A stretch of 64,000 bases of DNA from Glutamicibacter uratoxydans (lineage in GTDB: Bacteria > Actinomycetota > Actinomycetes > Actinomycetales > Micrococcaceae). The notes beneath the pieces are model-generated. The model saw only the letters and a list, made by a program, of their open reading frames with translations. It did no database searches and was not told the DNA's origin. The translations under genes were made by a program, and so were the position numbers. The stretch lies in contig NZ_BJNY01000013.1 of NCBI RefSeq assembly GCF_006539925.1, forward strand, positions 46,280 to 110,279. Reading direction: 5' to 3'. Below, piece by piece: positions 33,547 through 42,321 of this stretch (its first letter is position 1; every line of letters starts with the position of its first letter).

Positions 33547-34452
33547 ATGGAATTACATCAGCTGAAGATCCTGCGCGAGCTGGCGGATCTGGGCAGCGTC
33601 AACGCCGTAGCAAAGGCCCTCTATGTTTCCCCTTCAGCAGTTTCGCAGCACTTGGCGCAACTGCAACGAGGGTTCGCTGCTCCCCTCACCCAGAAAGATG
33701 GGCGCAGGCTCGTTCTCACCGCCGAGGGGAAAATTCTCGCTTCAGCTGCAGGAGACGTAGCTTCGACACTGGCCCAGGCAACGGCGAAAATCCAGAGCCA
33801 GGACCAGGACCGCACGACTCCAGTGAAAATTGCAGGCTTCCACTCCATTGGCCAAACGATCTTCGCCCCGCTGCTCGCCTTCCCCGAAGGTCAGCTTCCG
33901 CAGTTGCATTTTTCCGATGAAGACGTCTCCCAGCAGGACTTCCCGGGACTGACGTCGATCTACGATCTGGTCCTCGCCCACCGCATGCCGCATACCGCTC
34001 CGTGGCCGGAAAACCGCATTTCAGTGATCCCTCTGGCTTTCGAGCCGCTGGACATCGCCCTGCACCGCGACCACCCGCTAGCCAAGTTCGAGCAGCTGTC
34101 CCCGACCCAGGTCATCGGCGAGCGCTGGGTGGTTTCACGCTCTGGCTATTCCCCTGCGGACGTGCTGGAAACCATCGCTGCCCTAGCAGGCAGCGCACCG
34201 CAGATTGAGCACCGGGTCAATGACTACGCCACGGCAGGCGCCCTGGTCGAAGCCAGCGGCTGCCTGGGGATTCTTCCTCGGTATACGGCACGGCGCTCAT
34301 TGGACGAGACAGTGACTTTACGACCAATCAAGGGGTTGAATTCCGGTCGACAAATCGACCTTTTGGTACGTGCAGAGCACTTGCATCGCGCTCCAGTTGT
34401 TGAAGTCATCGAGGCAATTAGAAGCACGGTCCAGCGGCTGGTGATCAGTTGA
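33547..34452 (+). CDS. LysR family transcriptional regulator
   Basis: A 301-residue regulator. The N-terminal helix-turn-helix is LHQLKILRELADLGSVNAVAKALYVSPSAVSQHLAQLQ (residues 3-40) and the C-terminal effector domain occupies about 90-290. A longer frame from 33505 exists, but TAGTAT at 33534-33539 places the start of transcription at the ATG at 33547, and the family begins there. Divergent from tdh-kbl, so it is likely its regulator. The last eight bases overlap the convergent GNAT gene. Confidence 0.92.
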   Translation: MELHQLKILRELADLGSVNAVAKALYVSPSAVSQHLAQLQRGFAAPLTQKDGRRLVLTAEGKILASAAGDVASTLAQATAKIQSQDQDRTTPVKIAGFHSIGQTIFAPLLAFPEGQLPQLHFSDEDVSQQDFPGLTSIYDLVLAHRMPHTAPWPENRISVIPLAFEPLDIALHRDHPLAKFEQLSPTQVIGERWVVSRSGYSPADVLETIAALAGSAPQIEHRVNDYATAGALVEASGCLGILPRYTARRSLDETVTLRPIKGLNSGRQIDLLVRAEHLHRAPVVEVIEAIRSTVQRLVIS

Positions 34453-34867
34453 GCGGCTGGACGGGCAGTTGCATGCCCCGCGAGCGTGAGATTTCGTGGA
34501 AACCAACCTTTTCATACAACCTACGCCCGGGCGGATCAGCAATCAGCGTGATGTAGGGATTTTCAGGTGCACTAGATCGAATCTTTGCGATCAGCGTATC
34601 GATAATCTTGCGCCCCAAACCCTTTCCTTGATACGCAGGAAGCGTTGCCATATCGGCAATGTGAAAATACCAGCCGCCATCGCCGATCACTCGACCCATG
34701 GCTACCGCTCGCCCGGTTTCAGAATCGGCAAAGTGGCAGAAGTACCAGCTGTTTTCTATTGCGCCGCGGCCCTGCTCAGGGGTTTTGGGCGAAAGCCCCG
34801 ATTCGCGGCGCAGGGAAAGATATTCTTCCAGTGTTGGCGGTTGTTCAATGAGTTGAAATTGCTCCAC
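34445..34867 (-). CDS. GNAT family acetyltransferase
   Basis: A 140-residue acetyltransferase. Motif A is IADMATLPAYQGKGLGRKIIDTLIAKI (about residues 70-96), preceded by AVAMGRVIGDGGWYF and ended by GRRLYEKVGFHE. It resembles the arylalkylamine/aminoalkylphosphonic acetyltransferase-like group; substrate unknown. The start is a GTG. It ends convergently with the LysR gene. Confidence 0.87.
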   Translation of the reverse strand: MEQFQLIEQPPTLEEYLSLRRESGLSPKTPEQGRGAIENSWYFCHFADSETGRAVAMGRVIGDGGWYFHIADMATLPAYQGKGLGRKIIDTLIAKIRSSAPENPYITLIADPPGRRLYEKVGFHEISRSRGMQLPVQPLN

Positions 34868-34980
34868 GTTAGATCCTTCGCTTGCCTTTGCTTATGCAAC
34901 ATCCTAAGGATGAGTTCCGACACTCCAAGAATCCCTATGGCTAGGTTTCCCGTAACGCCACACACGCATACAGTAATGCC

Positions 34981-35586
34981 ATGCCAGAATTCGAGCCGCT
35001 GTCCCTTCGCGGAAAACTAGTCACCCTTGAGCCGCTGTCCATTGAACATCACGATGGGCTGGTAGAAGCAGCCAGCGACGGAGAATTGTGGAATCTCTGG
35101 TATACCTCGGTGCCGCGTCCGGAAGCTATGGCTGCAGAGATTCAGAAACGGTTGAAACTGCAAGCCGAGGGCTCCATGCTTCCATTCACCACTCGCCTCA
35201 ATGACCCCCAGACCGGAGAACCGGGAAAGATCATCGGCATGACGACCTATTGCGACATCGACCTATCGGTTCCCAAGGTGGAGATCGGCTACACCTGGAA
35301 TGCCGCAAGCGCCCACGGCACCGGCACCAATGCAGAGAGCAAGCGACTGCTCCTAACCCACGCCTTCGAGCAGATGAATTGTGAAGCGGTGGTATTTTGC
35401 ACCCACTGGATGAACCAGCAGTCTCGGGCCGCCATCAGCCGCCTCGGCGCCAAGCAGGACGGAGTACTGCGAGCACATACCCGCATGGCTGATGGGTCCC
35501 TGCGCGACACGGTAGTCTTCTCGATACTCGTTGCCGAATGGCCTCAGGTGCGCAACGAGCTGGACCGAAGACTCAATCGGTACTAG
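34981..35586 (+). CDS. GNAT family acetyltransferase (RimJ/RimL-like)
   Basis: A 201-residue acetyltransferase of the Acetyltransf_3 type. Visible parts are LVTLEPLSIEHHDGLVEAASDGELWNLWYTSVP at the N-terminus, KVEIGYTWNAASAHGTGTNAESKRLLLTHAFEQ (motif A with a variant loop) and the closing SRLGAKQDGVLRAHTRMADGSLRDTVVFSI. Members modify ribosomal proteins, aminoglycosides or small amines. TACAGT lies six bases before the ATG, suggesting a leaderless mRNA. A strong terminator follows. Confidence 0.87.
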   Translation: MPEFEPLSLRGKLVTLEPLSIEHHDGLVEAASDGELWNLWYTSVPRPEAMAAEIQKRLKLQAEGSMLPFTTRLNDPQTGEPGKIIGMTTYCDIDLSVPKVEIGYTWNAASAHGTGTNAESKRLLLTHAFEQMNCEAVVFCTHWMNQQSRAAISRLGAKQDGVLRAHTRMADGSLRDTVVFSILVAEWPQVRNELDRRLNRY

Positions 35587-35628
35587 CAAAGCCGCATCAT
35601 GCAACCGCTCAAATCGTAATATTTCATG

Positions 35629-35662
35629 CTCGACCGGAACTTTTCCGGTCGAGTTTTTCTTT
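35629..35662 (+). terminator. Rho-independent terminator
   Basis: CTCGACCGGAA and TTCCGGTCGAG pair perfectly over 11 bases, followed by TTTTTCTTT. It isolates the opine-metallophore operon from the upstream GNAT gene. Confidence 0.92.
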
Positions 35663-35804
35663 ACTTGCAGCGTCCTGTTTGATGCTTCCACCCCGCGATT
35701 CGGCGCTGGCTTCACGCAGATTTTACGTTGCGTAGGCATGAAATCGCCTAGCCATGCACCATTCCTGCCGATAGCAGTTGAGCCTGGACAACACCTCCCC
35801 CTTC

Positions 35805-35834
35805 TTGACTAATGAGAATAATTCTCATTAGCAT
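35805..35834 (+). promoter_or_regulatory. Promoter with embedded Fur/Zur-type operator of the metallophore operon
   Basis: A perfect palindrome, CTAATGAGAAT-A-ATTCTCATTAG (35809-35831), holds the core TGAGAAT-A-ATTCTCA, a close relative of the 7-1-7 Fur-family box TGATAAT-N-ATTATCA. It lies between a -35 TTGACT (35805-35810) and a -10 TAGCAT (35829-35834, 18-base spacer), so a bound repressor would block RNA polymerase. In view of the zincophore-type genes, Zur is the most likely binder. The leader to the first gene is about 65 bases. Confidence 0.8.
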
Positions 35835-35905
35835 TTAGTTCGAAGTCGCATCCCAGCACTAAGCACCCTTCGTTTCTCCGCCCACCATGAATTGAGGCAC
35901 CATCC

Positions 35906-36928
35906 TTGCGCACAGCAAATTTTTGGCAGATGTCCCTTCCTGCAATTCTTCTACTGACACTCACATCCTGCGGAGCACCTAGCGGGATGGCCCAGGAGCC
36001 AAGACCTTCAACTTCTAACGACCCCATTGTTCTCGACAGCTGTGGCCGCCACGTGGAATTTGCGGATCAACCCGAGAGTGTTTTCGCAGTGGGTTCCGAA
36101 GCACCCGCACTGTTGACGGCTGCGGGCGCCGGCGACAAGCTCACCCACTATGCCGGAAGCCTGAACGTTCCTTTCGACAACAGAACCAGCCATGCCGTCG
36201 CCCATGCCGAAAGAGTCGTTGAGGACTCTCATGATGTGTCTTACGAGATGATCATCAATTCCGGAGCCGACGTAGTCATTGGCACAGACATCACCTCGGG
36301 CGTCGACCTGAATTCTCTGGCAGAACGCCTCGAGGAAGCAGGCATCAAGATGCTGACGGTCAGCGGCTACTGTGCTGGTTTCGAGGATCGATCCACCGGC
36401 GGACTCAACGGTTTCGATCAGATCTACCACGATGTGGAATCCTACGGAAAATTATTTGGCACGGAACGGGCAGCCGAGGCAGCGATCGATGACATGCGCG
36501 GGCGCGTCGCCGCGGCAGCCGATAAGGTTCAGAACTCAACCGGAGAACAAGCACTGCCTTTATACGTACCTGCGGCCGGAACCCTGGGTTCTTACGGGCA
36601 TGAATCGCTGATCTCAGAGCAGCTGGAACTACTTGGCATGAACAATGTCTTCAATGACGTTGCCAAACGCTATTTCGAGCCATCTACAGAAAGCCTCGTT
36701 GACAGCGCAGCCGAGAAGATCTTTGCACTCTATCTCCCCACCGGAACTTCATCACTTGAGAATGATGAACAGGTGATTGAAGATCTCCGCCGGCGTCCAG
36801 AACTCAATGGACTGCCTGCAGTCGACACCGTCGGCTCGGTCTTCCCTCTCAACTACTACTACTCATCACCGGGGCCCCTAGCGGTCGACGGCGTTGAACT
36901 GCTGGCAGACCGGTTGGCAGGCCAGTGA
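35906..36928 (+). CDS. Metallophore-binding lipoprotein (FecB/BtuF type, Peripla_BP_2)
   Basis: A 340-residue exported lipoprotein. The signal peptide (SLPAILLLTL) ends in the lipobox LTSC with Cys22. The mature part follows the class III binding-protein pattern: VVLDSCGRHVEFADQP-like start, VFAVGSEAPALLTAAGAGDKLTHYAG, then YEMIINSGADVVIGTD and AERLEEAGIKMLTVSGYCAG. The start is a TTG with GAGG eight bases upstream; an ATG at 35930 is an alternative but lacks a ribosome site. It is the first gene of the operon, and its stop overlaps the next GTG. It should capture the metal-opine complex outside the cell for the FecCD/ATPase importer. Confidence 0.88.
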   Translation: MRTANFWQMSLPAILLLTLTSCGAPSGMAQEPRPSTSNDPIVLDSCGRHVEFADQPESVFAVGSEAPALLTAAGAGDKLTHYAGSLNVPFDNRTSHAVAHAERVVEDSHDVSYEMIINSGADVVIGTDITSGVDLNSLAERLEEAGIKMLTVSGYCAGFEDRSTGGLNGFDQIYHDVESYGKLFGTERAAEAAIDDMRGRVAAAADKVQNSTGEQALPLYVPAAGTLGSYGHESLISEQLELLGMNNVFNDVAKRYFEPSTESLVDSAAEKIFALYLPTGTSSLENDEQVIEDLRRRPELNGLPAVDTVGSVFPLNYYYSSPGPLAVDGVELLADRLAGQ

Positions 36929-37827
36929 CGCAGAAAACTGCACAACACACTTCAGTATTATCCCCATCTGCCGCTGGCGTCACTTGCCGGCGAAACGCCC
37001 TTCGGCACGTCACCGAAATTGATTTCGTCAAGTTGAATCCAACGTCGAATTCCACGGTGCTGATCACCAGCCACCACCCGGTACAGCACTATCAGACAAT
37101 CGCCGAACAGCTGCTAAGTGCCGAGCATCTGCATGCAGAGCAAATTGGTTTCGTTCTTCCCTCTGCGTCGGACCGGGCTCCACTGCGGCTAACCATGGCT
37201 GGCGGTGAATTCTGTGCCAATGCCTGCATGGCATTGGCAGCCCTCCATACGGTGAAGCAAAAGCAAGAAGCATCCCTAGACCTTGTCATCGAAGCCTCGG
37301 GAACCAATGAACTAATCGCCTGCCGAGTCGAGCCGTTCTCGAAGGGATTCCGCTGCCAACTGGGTATTGCATCTCCGTTGCAGATCGAACCTTATTCGTT
37401 TCCCGCAGAGCATTCCAGAGCAAGCGTGGTGAAATTCCATGACTCGGTGCATCTGGTAGTTGAAGTCCCCGCTCCTACGCAGAACCTTCGCCGTCATGCC
37501 CTAGAAGCGGCCCGCCAGTTAGCGGCCAGGGAGGCTGCCAGCGTTGTCGGCGTCATGCTCTACAACCCCGCCGACCGCTCAATTACTCCCCTGGTACATG
37601 TTCCTGCGGTGGGAAGCATGATCTGGGAAGGAAGCTGCGGTTCGGGAACTGCAGCCCTCGGTGCTTTTTTGTCAGTTCGCTCCCAACGTTCCATATCACT
37701 GGCAGTGAAGCAGCCGGGCGGCATCCTCCACGTCGCCGCCGACAACCGGGCAGGAACAATCACCAATCTCCGCGTCACGGGAGAAGTATCTATCGTCGCC
37801 GAAGGAAAGGCCTATGTTCATGTCTAA
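36925..37827 (+). CDS. cntK: Histidine racemase, CntK-like (DapF fold)
   Basis: A 300-residue protein of the diaminopimelate-epimerase fold. Two catalytic cysteines are placed as in CntK: Cys97 in MAGGEFCANACMALAAL and Cys238 in WEGSCGSGTAALGAFL. The N-terminal FVKLNPTSNSTVLITS corresponds to the start of S. aureus CntK, leaving about 28 extra residues; the GTG overlapping the previous stop (GTGA) is the only start codon before the conserved part. In the staphylopine pathway this enzyme makes D-histidine, the first building block. A true dapF is not expected in such an operon, and the downstream cntL and cntM fix the assignment. Confidence 0.88.
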   Translation: MTQKTAQHTSVLSPSAAGVTCRRNALRHVTEIDFVKLNPTSNSTVLITSHHPVQHYQTIAEQLLSAEHLHAEQIGFVLPSASDRAPLRLTMAGGEFCANACMALAALHTVKQKQEASLDLVIEASGTNELIACRVEPFSKGFRCQLGIASPLQIEPYSFPAEHSRASVVKFHDSVHLVVEVPAPTQNLRRHALEAARQLAAREAASVVGVMLYNPADRSITPLVHVPAVGSMIWEGSCGSGTAALGAFLSVRSQRSISLAVKQPGGILHVAADNRAGTITNLRVTGEVSIVAEGKAYVHV

Positions 37828-38665
37828 GCTATTGACCGACCCATCTCAGAAGCAGGCAACGACAGCGCAGGAAATGCGCACCGCTCTAGAAAACTTTGTG
37901 CCGCGTTTCGAATCAGCCATCGGCAATTACGATGGGTCAACGCACAGCGCCCAAGAACTCGACGAGCTGCTTGGCGAATACTCGACCTTCATTACACACG
38001 AGCCCTTCGCTCAGGAATTTTCAGCTTTCTCCACTCAGCCCGGAAGTGAAGAACTCATCATCCGGCTGCGCGAAATCTCGGCGCGAGGAGTCGCGGTCAT
38101 GGAGAAGTATCGTGCACTGCACCTGCTGGCAGGACAGAGCCGGCCCGCAGAATACTTCTTGAATATCGAATCGTGCATCGCCGAGGAATTCGGCGCCATG
38201 GCGCCGAAGGCTGATTCAAAGGTTCTGCTCATCGGCTCCGGGGCGTTCCCCATGACGCTGCTGTCAACCGCCCAGCTCACCGGTGCCTCAACTTACGGCA
38301 TCGACATCGACGACGAAGCCATCGCTCTAGGCCGCCAGGTCGTTCAGCTTCTCGGCGAAGGGTTGGAGATCGGGTTGTCAGAACGTCGCATCAATGAATT
38401 GGATGACATTGGGCAGGTGACCCACGTCGTCATCAGTTCAACTGTTGCCGCGAAGTACGAGCTGTTGGAGCAGCTTCATGCCCTCACCAGGAAAGACGTC
38501 GTGGTGGCGATGCGCTTCGGCGACAATCTGAAATCGCTGTTCAACTATCCGAGCCAACCAGTCGATTCTAGGTTGTGGCGCTTGGAGAGAACCGTCTGCC
38601 AACCGGATCAAGTCTTCGATATCGCACTGTATGTAAAACCAGACGATCAGGGACAGGGGTTCTGA
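37814..38665 (+). CDS. cntL: Nicotianamine synthase-like enzyme, CntL-like
   Basis: A 283-residue SAM-dependent aminobutyrate transferase of the nicotianamine synthase family, cytoplasmic. The SAM-binding motif KVLLIGSGAFPMTLLSTAQ (about residues 136-154, with the GSGPLP-type loop) and YGIDIDDEAIALGRQVV are diagnostic, and THVVISSTV matches the strand before the active site. It would transfer one aminobutyrate from S-adenosylmethionine to D-histidine. Bacterial CntL proteins are about this size. GGAAAGG precedes the ATG, and the gene overlaps cntK by 14 bases. Confidence 0.9.
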   Translation: MFMSKLLTDPSQKQATTAQEMRTALENFVPRFESAIGNYDGSTHSAQELDELLGEYSTFITHEPFAQEFSAFSTQPGSEELIIRLREISARGVAVMEKYRALHLLAGQSRPAEYFLNIESCIAEEFGAMAPKADSKVLLIGSGAFPMTLLSTAQLTGASTYGIDIDDEAIALGRQVVQLLGEGLEIGLSERRINELDDIGQVTHVVISSTVAAKYELLEQLHALTRKDVVVAMRFGDNLKSLFNYPSQPVDSRLWRLERTVCQPDQVFDIALYVKPDDQGQGF

Positions 38666-38668
38666 ACA

Positions 38669-39964
38669 ATGGACGAACTGGGACCAATACTGATCGCAGG
38701 CACGGGGCCAACCGCCGTCCAAATGTCTTTGTTGCTGGGACGGCTGACGGGCACCCTGGGACTCGTCGGAAGGGACACTCGCCGTTCGCAAGAATTTTTC
38801 CAGAACCTTGACGACGCCGAGGGCAGCTTATGCGCCACCGTTCAAAATACCGCGCACCAAGCGCTTGCCGGAAGGCAGCACATCGATCGGCGCTTTATCG
38901 GATATGAGACGGTCAACGGCGAGTGGAAGACTTTAGTCCTGACCGTGCCTGCCGACGCGTATCTTCCGGTGCTGCGCCAGCTGCCGGCCGCAGTGCTCGA
39001 ACGCACTGAACACGTTCTGCTGCTCTCCCCCACTCTGGGGTCCGGGACCTTAGTGCAGGAATACCTCGACGCTCGGGCAGCATCTGCAGAAGTCATCAGC
39101 TTTTCAAGCTACCTCGGAGACAGCAGATGGCCTGAAGGATCACCCGGAAACGCCGTCCTGACAACCGGGCTCAAGGCGCGAATTTATGCAGGCTCGACCC
39201 TCGACAGCTCCCCGACTCTGCAACACCTATGCACATTATTCGAATCGCTCGGCACCACGATACGCTCCTTGGCCTGTCCCCTGGATGCCGAGGCCAGGAA
39301 CATGTCGCTGTACGTGCACCCGGCACTGTTCATGAACGATGTCTCCCTCAACGCCGTCTTTAATCCTTCGGGGCCTCAACTATTCGTTTACAAGCTCTAT
39401 CCCGAAGGGCCCATCACCACCACGCTGATTCGCTGCATGGTTGATTACTGGAGAGAATTGACCGACCTGATCCAGGCCCTAGGCGGAACAGGAGTCAACC
39501 TGCTTGAATTCATGCTCTCTGACGGCTACCGGATCCGTCCCGAAAGCATCGAAGCGGAGTTGGTTTCATCCTTTGACTCTCTTCCCGCAATACAGCAGGA
39601 ATATTTGGTGTACGTCCGCTATGCATCATTGCTGATCGATCCATACTCCGAACCGGATGCGGCGGGACGGTACTTTGATTTCTCAGCAATCCCCATTCGC
39701 CCCATTTTTCTCGACGATTCCGGACGCTGGGACATTCCGCGCATGCCTAAGGAGGACTACTACCGCACCAAAATCATCCAGGGCCTTGCCCACCAGCTCG
39801 CGGTGGCCTGCCCAACCATAGACAAGCTCGTGAACCGCTATGAATCCGCCCTTATAAGCAGCGCAGAAGCGCTGCTGAACCATCCACTGACGTCAGCTTT
39901 TGAAGTGCAGGACTTCGCCGATGATCTCTCCATCATCTTCACAAAACTCGGGGTCAACGCATGA
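38669..39964 (+). CDS. cntM: Opine dehydrogenase, staphylopine dehydrogenase (CntM) family
   Basis: A 431-residue NAD(P)H-dependent enzyme that reductively joins the CntL product to an alpha-keto acid. The nucleotide loop is ILIAGTGPTAVQMSLLLGRL (residues 7-26), and GRDTRRS right after the second strand suggests NADPH use. The family signature SLYVHPALFMNDVSLNAVF (about 211-229) is intact. Residue 151 is Asp in SYLGDSRW; from memory the equivalent Asp150 in S. aureus CntM goes with pyruvate, whereas Pseudomonas has Ala and uses 2-oxoglutarate. It starts three bases after cntL and overlaps the exporter gene by ATGA. Confidence 0.92.
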   Translation: MDELGPILIAGTGPTAVQMSLLLGRLTGTLGLVGRDTRRSQEFFQNLDDAEGSLCATVQNTAHQALAGRQHIDRRFIGYETVNGEWKTLVLTVPADAYLPVLRQLPAAVLERTEHVLLLSPTLGSGTLVQEYLDARAASAEVISFSSYLGDSRWPEGSPGNAVLTTGLKARIYAGSTLDSSPTLQHLCTLFESLGTTIRSLACPLDAEARNMSLYVHPALFMNDVSLNAVFNPSGPQLFVYKLYPEGPITTTLIRCMVDYWRELTDLIQALGGTGVNLLEFMLSDGYRIRPESIEAELVSSFDSLPAIQQEYLVYVRYASLLIDPYSEPDAAGRYFDFSAIPIRPIFLDDSGRWDIPRMPKEDYYRTKIIQGLAHQLAVACPTIDKLVNRYESALISSAEALLNHPLTSAFEVQDFADDLSIIFTKLGVNA

Positions 39965-41196
39965 GCAATACGCGAGTGAATCCCTCATTGGCGCTTCCCA
40001 GCGAACGTCGAATCGTCGCCGCCGTCTGGCCCGCTCTGCTGGCCTCTGCGCTGGGCTTGCTGCCCTTTACCCTCTTGTCGACATTCCTCATTCCCATAGC
40101 GCAATGGACCGGTGCTGGCGTGGCAGAGATCGGATCGCTGCGCGGCTTGGCGGGCATTGGTGCAGTCATCGTCGGAGTTGTCCTTGCTCCGTTAATTGGT
40201 CGTATCCTTCCCGGAAGGGTTGCGGCCGCCGCGCTGGTGCTCATGGGCTTGGCCGCAATCATCGGCACCTTCTCCGGAACGTGGGCATTGGCGATCTTCT
40301 GTCTGGCAACCGGCATGTCCAATGCCTTGCTGTACCCGGCGCTTTCCACGGCGGCGGCAGATCGATTCGGCGAAGGCCCCGCCGCCGGTCGTGCGGCAAC
40401 ACTGGTGATGACAGCGCAGACTCTTGCCTCCACCGCCGGGGCGCCATTGCTGGTGCTGCCTGCCATGTGGTGGAGCTGGCAGGGAAACCTCATTGCCATT
40501 GCGATTGCTGCGTTCGCGTTAGCACCAGCCTTGCTGCGTTTCGGCAGGCAGAGCACCCAACTAGGAAGCCCGAAACCTCCGTTGAAGTATGTTGCAGCGT
40601 TCAAGGCGCTCAGCCGCATCCGCGGAGCTCGGGCGCTGCTGTTGGTTTCCTTCGGACGCGCCGGCGCGTTCATGGGGCATCTGGCTTTTCTTGCACCGCT
40701 GTACGCCGAGAAGTTCCATCTCTCAACCGGCTGGTTCGCGTTCGTCTGGTCGCTGAGCGGCGGTTCGTTCTTCCTTGGCCATCTGCTGGCTGGACGCATG
40801 CTGAATACTGAAGGGACTTCGCCGCGGCCTCGAATGTGGATGGTCGCCTGTTTGGGAACTTCACTGGGTGCCCTGCTCTGTGTTTATTTTTCTCCGGTTC
40901 TTCCCCTCGCGCTGGCAGGCACCGCGGTGCTTTCAGCCAGTCATGCGGTCGTCGCGGCGGCGGTAACGACGCTGCTGGTGCAGCGGTGTTCCGACGTCCG
41001 CGGGACTGCTTTGAGCCTGAACGCGGCGGGCATGAGCTTGGGTCTGTTCCTCGGAACTGCGGCCTGCGGAGCGGCCCTGGCCGCTGCCGGATATCCGGCA
41101 GCCTGTGCCGTGCTTGTCGGGTTCACCGTGCTCGCGTTGATTGCCGCCCTAAATATAGGTTCATCGCCCTCGGAACCGGCAGGGCAGACTTCATGA
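39961..41196 (+). CDS. cntE: MFS exporter, CntE-like (metallophore export)
   Basis: A 411-residue major facilitator with about twelve membrane segments. Marks include the first-segment region ALLASALGLLPFTLLSTFLIPIAQWTG, the loop-2/3 motif APLIGRILPGRVA and a central cytoplasmic loop near residue 200. By position it is the exporter of the apo-metallophore, the role CntE plays in Staphylococcus. It overlaps cntM and the following permease gene by four bases each (ATGA), which supports strict co-expression. Confidence 0.85.
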   Translation: MSNTRVNPSLALPSERRIVAAVWPALLASALGLLPFTLLSTFLIPIAQWTGAGVAEIGSLRGLAGIGAVIVGVVLAPLIGRILPGRVAAAALVLMGLAAIIGTFSGTWALAIFCLATGMSNALLYPALSTAAADRFGEGPAAGRAATLVMTAQTLASTAGAPLLVLPAMWWSWQGNLIAIAIAAFALAPALLRFGRQSTQLGSPKPPLKYVAAFKALSRIRGARALLLVSFGRAGAFMGHLAFLAPLYAEKFHLSTGWFAFVWSLSGGSFFLGHLLAGRMLNTEGTSPRPRMWMVACLGTSLGALLCVYFSPVLPLALAGTAVLSASHAVVAAAVTTLLVQRCSDVRGTALSLNAAGMSLGLFLGTAACGAALAAAGYPAACAVLVGFTVLALIAALNIGSSPSEPAGQTS

Positions 41197-42293
41197 GGTT
41201 GAATCAAATAGAAGTGACTTCAACAGCCACAGGCTTTGGGGCCGATGATCTGGAGCACGGACGCAGAAGGCGCACTTCGATGTGGTGGGTTCTTGGCCTT
41301 GGCATGATGCTTGCGGTCACCATGCTGCTGGCCGTCGGGCTGGGTCCAGTTGCTGTTCCGCTTGACACCGTGCTGCGGATTTTCAGCGGCCAGGTGTCCG
41401 GGGAATCGCAGGCGGCGACGTGGAGCACTTCCGAAGAATCCATTGTCATGCTGCTGCGCACCCCACGCGTGCTGTTGGGGGCGGCGGTCGGGGCTGGTTT
41501 GGCGCTCTGTGGTGTGGCGTTGCAGGCGCTGACTCGAAACATCCTCGCGGAGCCATACCTGCTTGGCGTCACATCCGGCGCGTCGGCGGTCTCCGCCTCG
41601 GTGATCCTCTTCGGGGCCGGTGCCGGCATCGGTTCGGTGTCCTTGGCCTCGGGCGCATTCCTCGGGGCGCTGGGCGCAGGAATAGCGGTATTTCTGCTGG
41701 CCCGCGTCGGATCGCAGATGACCTCCGTGCGTTTGGTTCTTGCAGGAGTTTCCGTCGGCTACGTGCTCAACGCGCTCACATCGCTCTTGATTTTTGCGTC
41801 CGACGATCCAAATGCCGGGCGCTCTGTGCTGTTCTGGACCTTGGGCTCCCTGACCCAGGCGACCGGAACATCGGCGCTGACCACATGGGCTGCCGTGGTG
41901 CTAGCTCTGGTGATGCTGCTCTATAGGGCTAGGCCCTTGGACGCGCTGGCCTCCGGCGATGCGACGGCGCAAACGTTGGGGATTTCTCCGACGAAGCTGA
42001 GGGCGGCAGTCATGATCGTGACGGCTTTATGCGTCGGCGCGCTGGTTGCCGCTTCCGGAGGCATTGGCTTTGTGGGCCTGATTGTTCCGCACATTGCCCG
42101 TTTATGTGTAGGAGCCACGCACCGCACGCTGCTCCCGGTCGCAGCGCTGCTCGGCGCGATCTTCTTGGTCTGGGCCGATGTGCTGGCCCGTGTACTGGTT
42201 GCTCCGCAAGAACTGCCGCTGGGCATCGTCACTGCGTTGCTGGGTGCCCCGTTACTCTTCGTCTTGGTGCGCCGACTCAATTCAAATAGTTAG
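41193..42293 (+). CDS. FecCD-type ABC transporter permease (metal-opine import)
   Basis: A 366-residue permease with about nine or ten membrane segments. FecCD hallmarks are [43 protein letters not shown] (about residues 88-130), [39 protein letters not shown] and the final [42 protein letters not shown]-like end. Residues 1-30 are a polar cytoplasmic extension. Only one permease gene is present, so it should act as a homodimer. The ATG overlaps the exporter stop. Confidence 0.93.
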   Translation: [366 protein letters not shown]

Positions 42294-42321
42294 TCATTTC
42301 CTTCCGAAGGTGGTGTAAAAG

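Noticed and set aside
36925..37827. Housekeeping diaminopimelate epimerase (dapF)
   Set aside because: The fold is the same, but the gene is embedded between metallophore genes and followed by NAS- and opine-dehydrogenase-like genes, so a CntK-type racemase is the better call.
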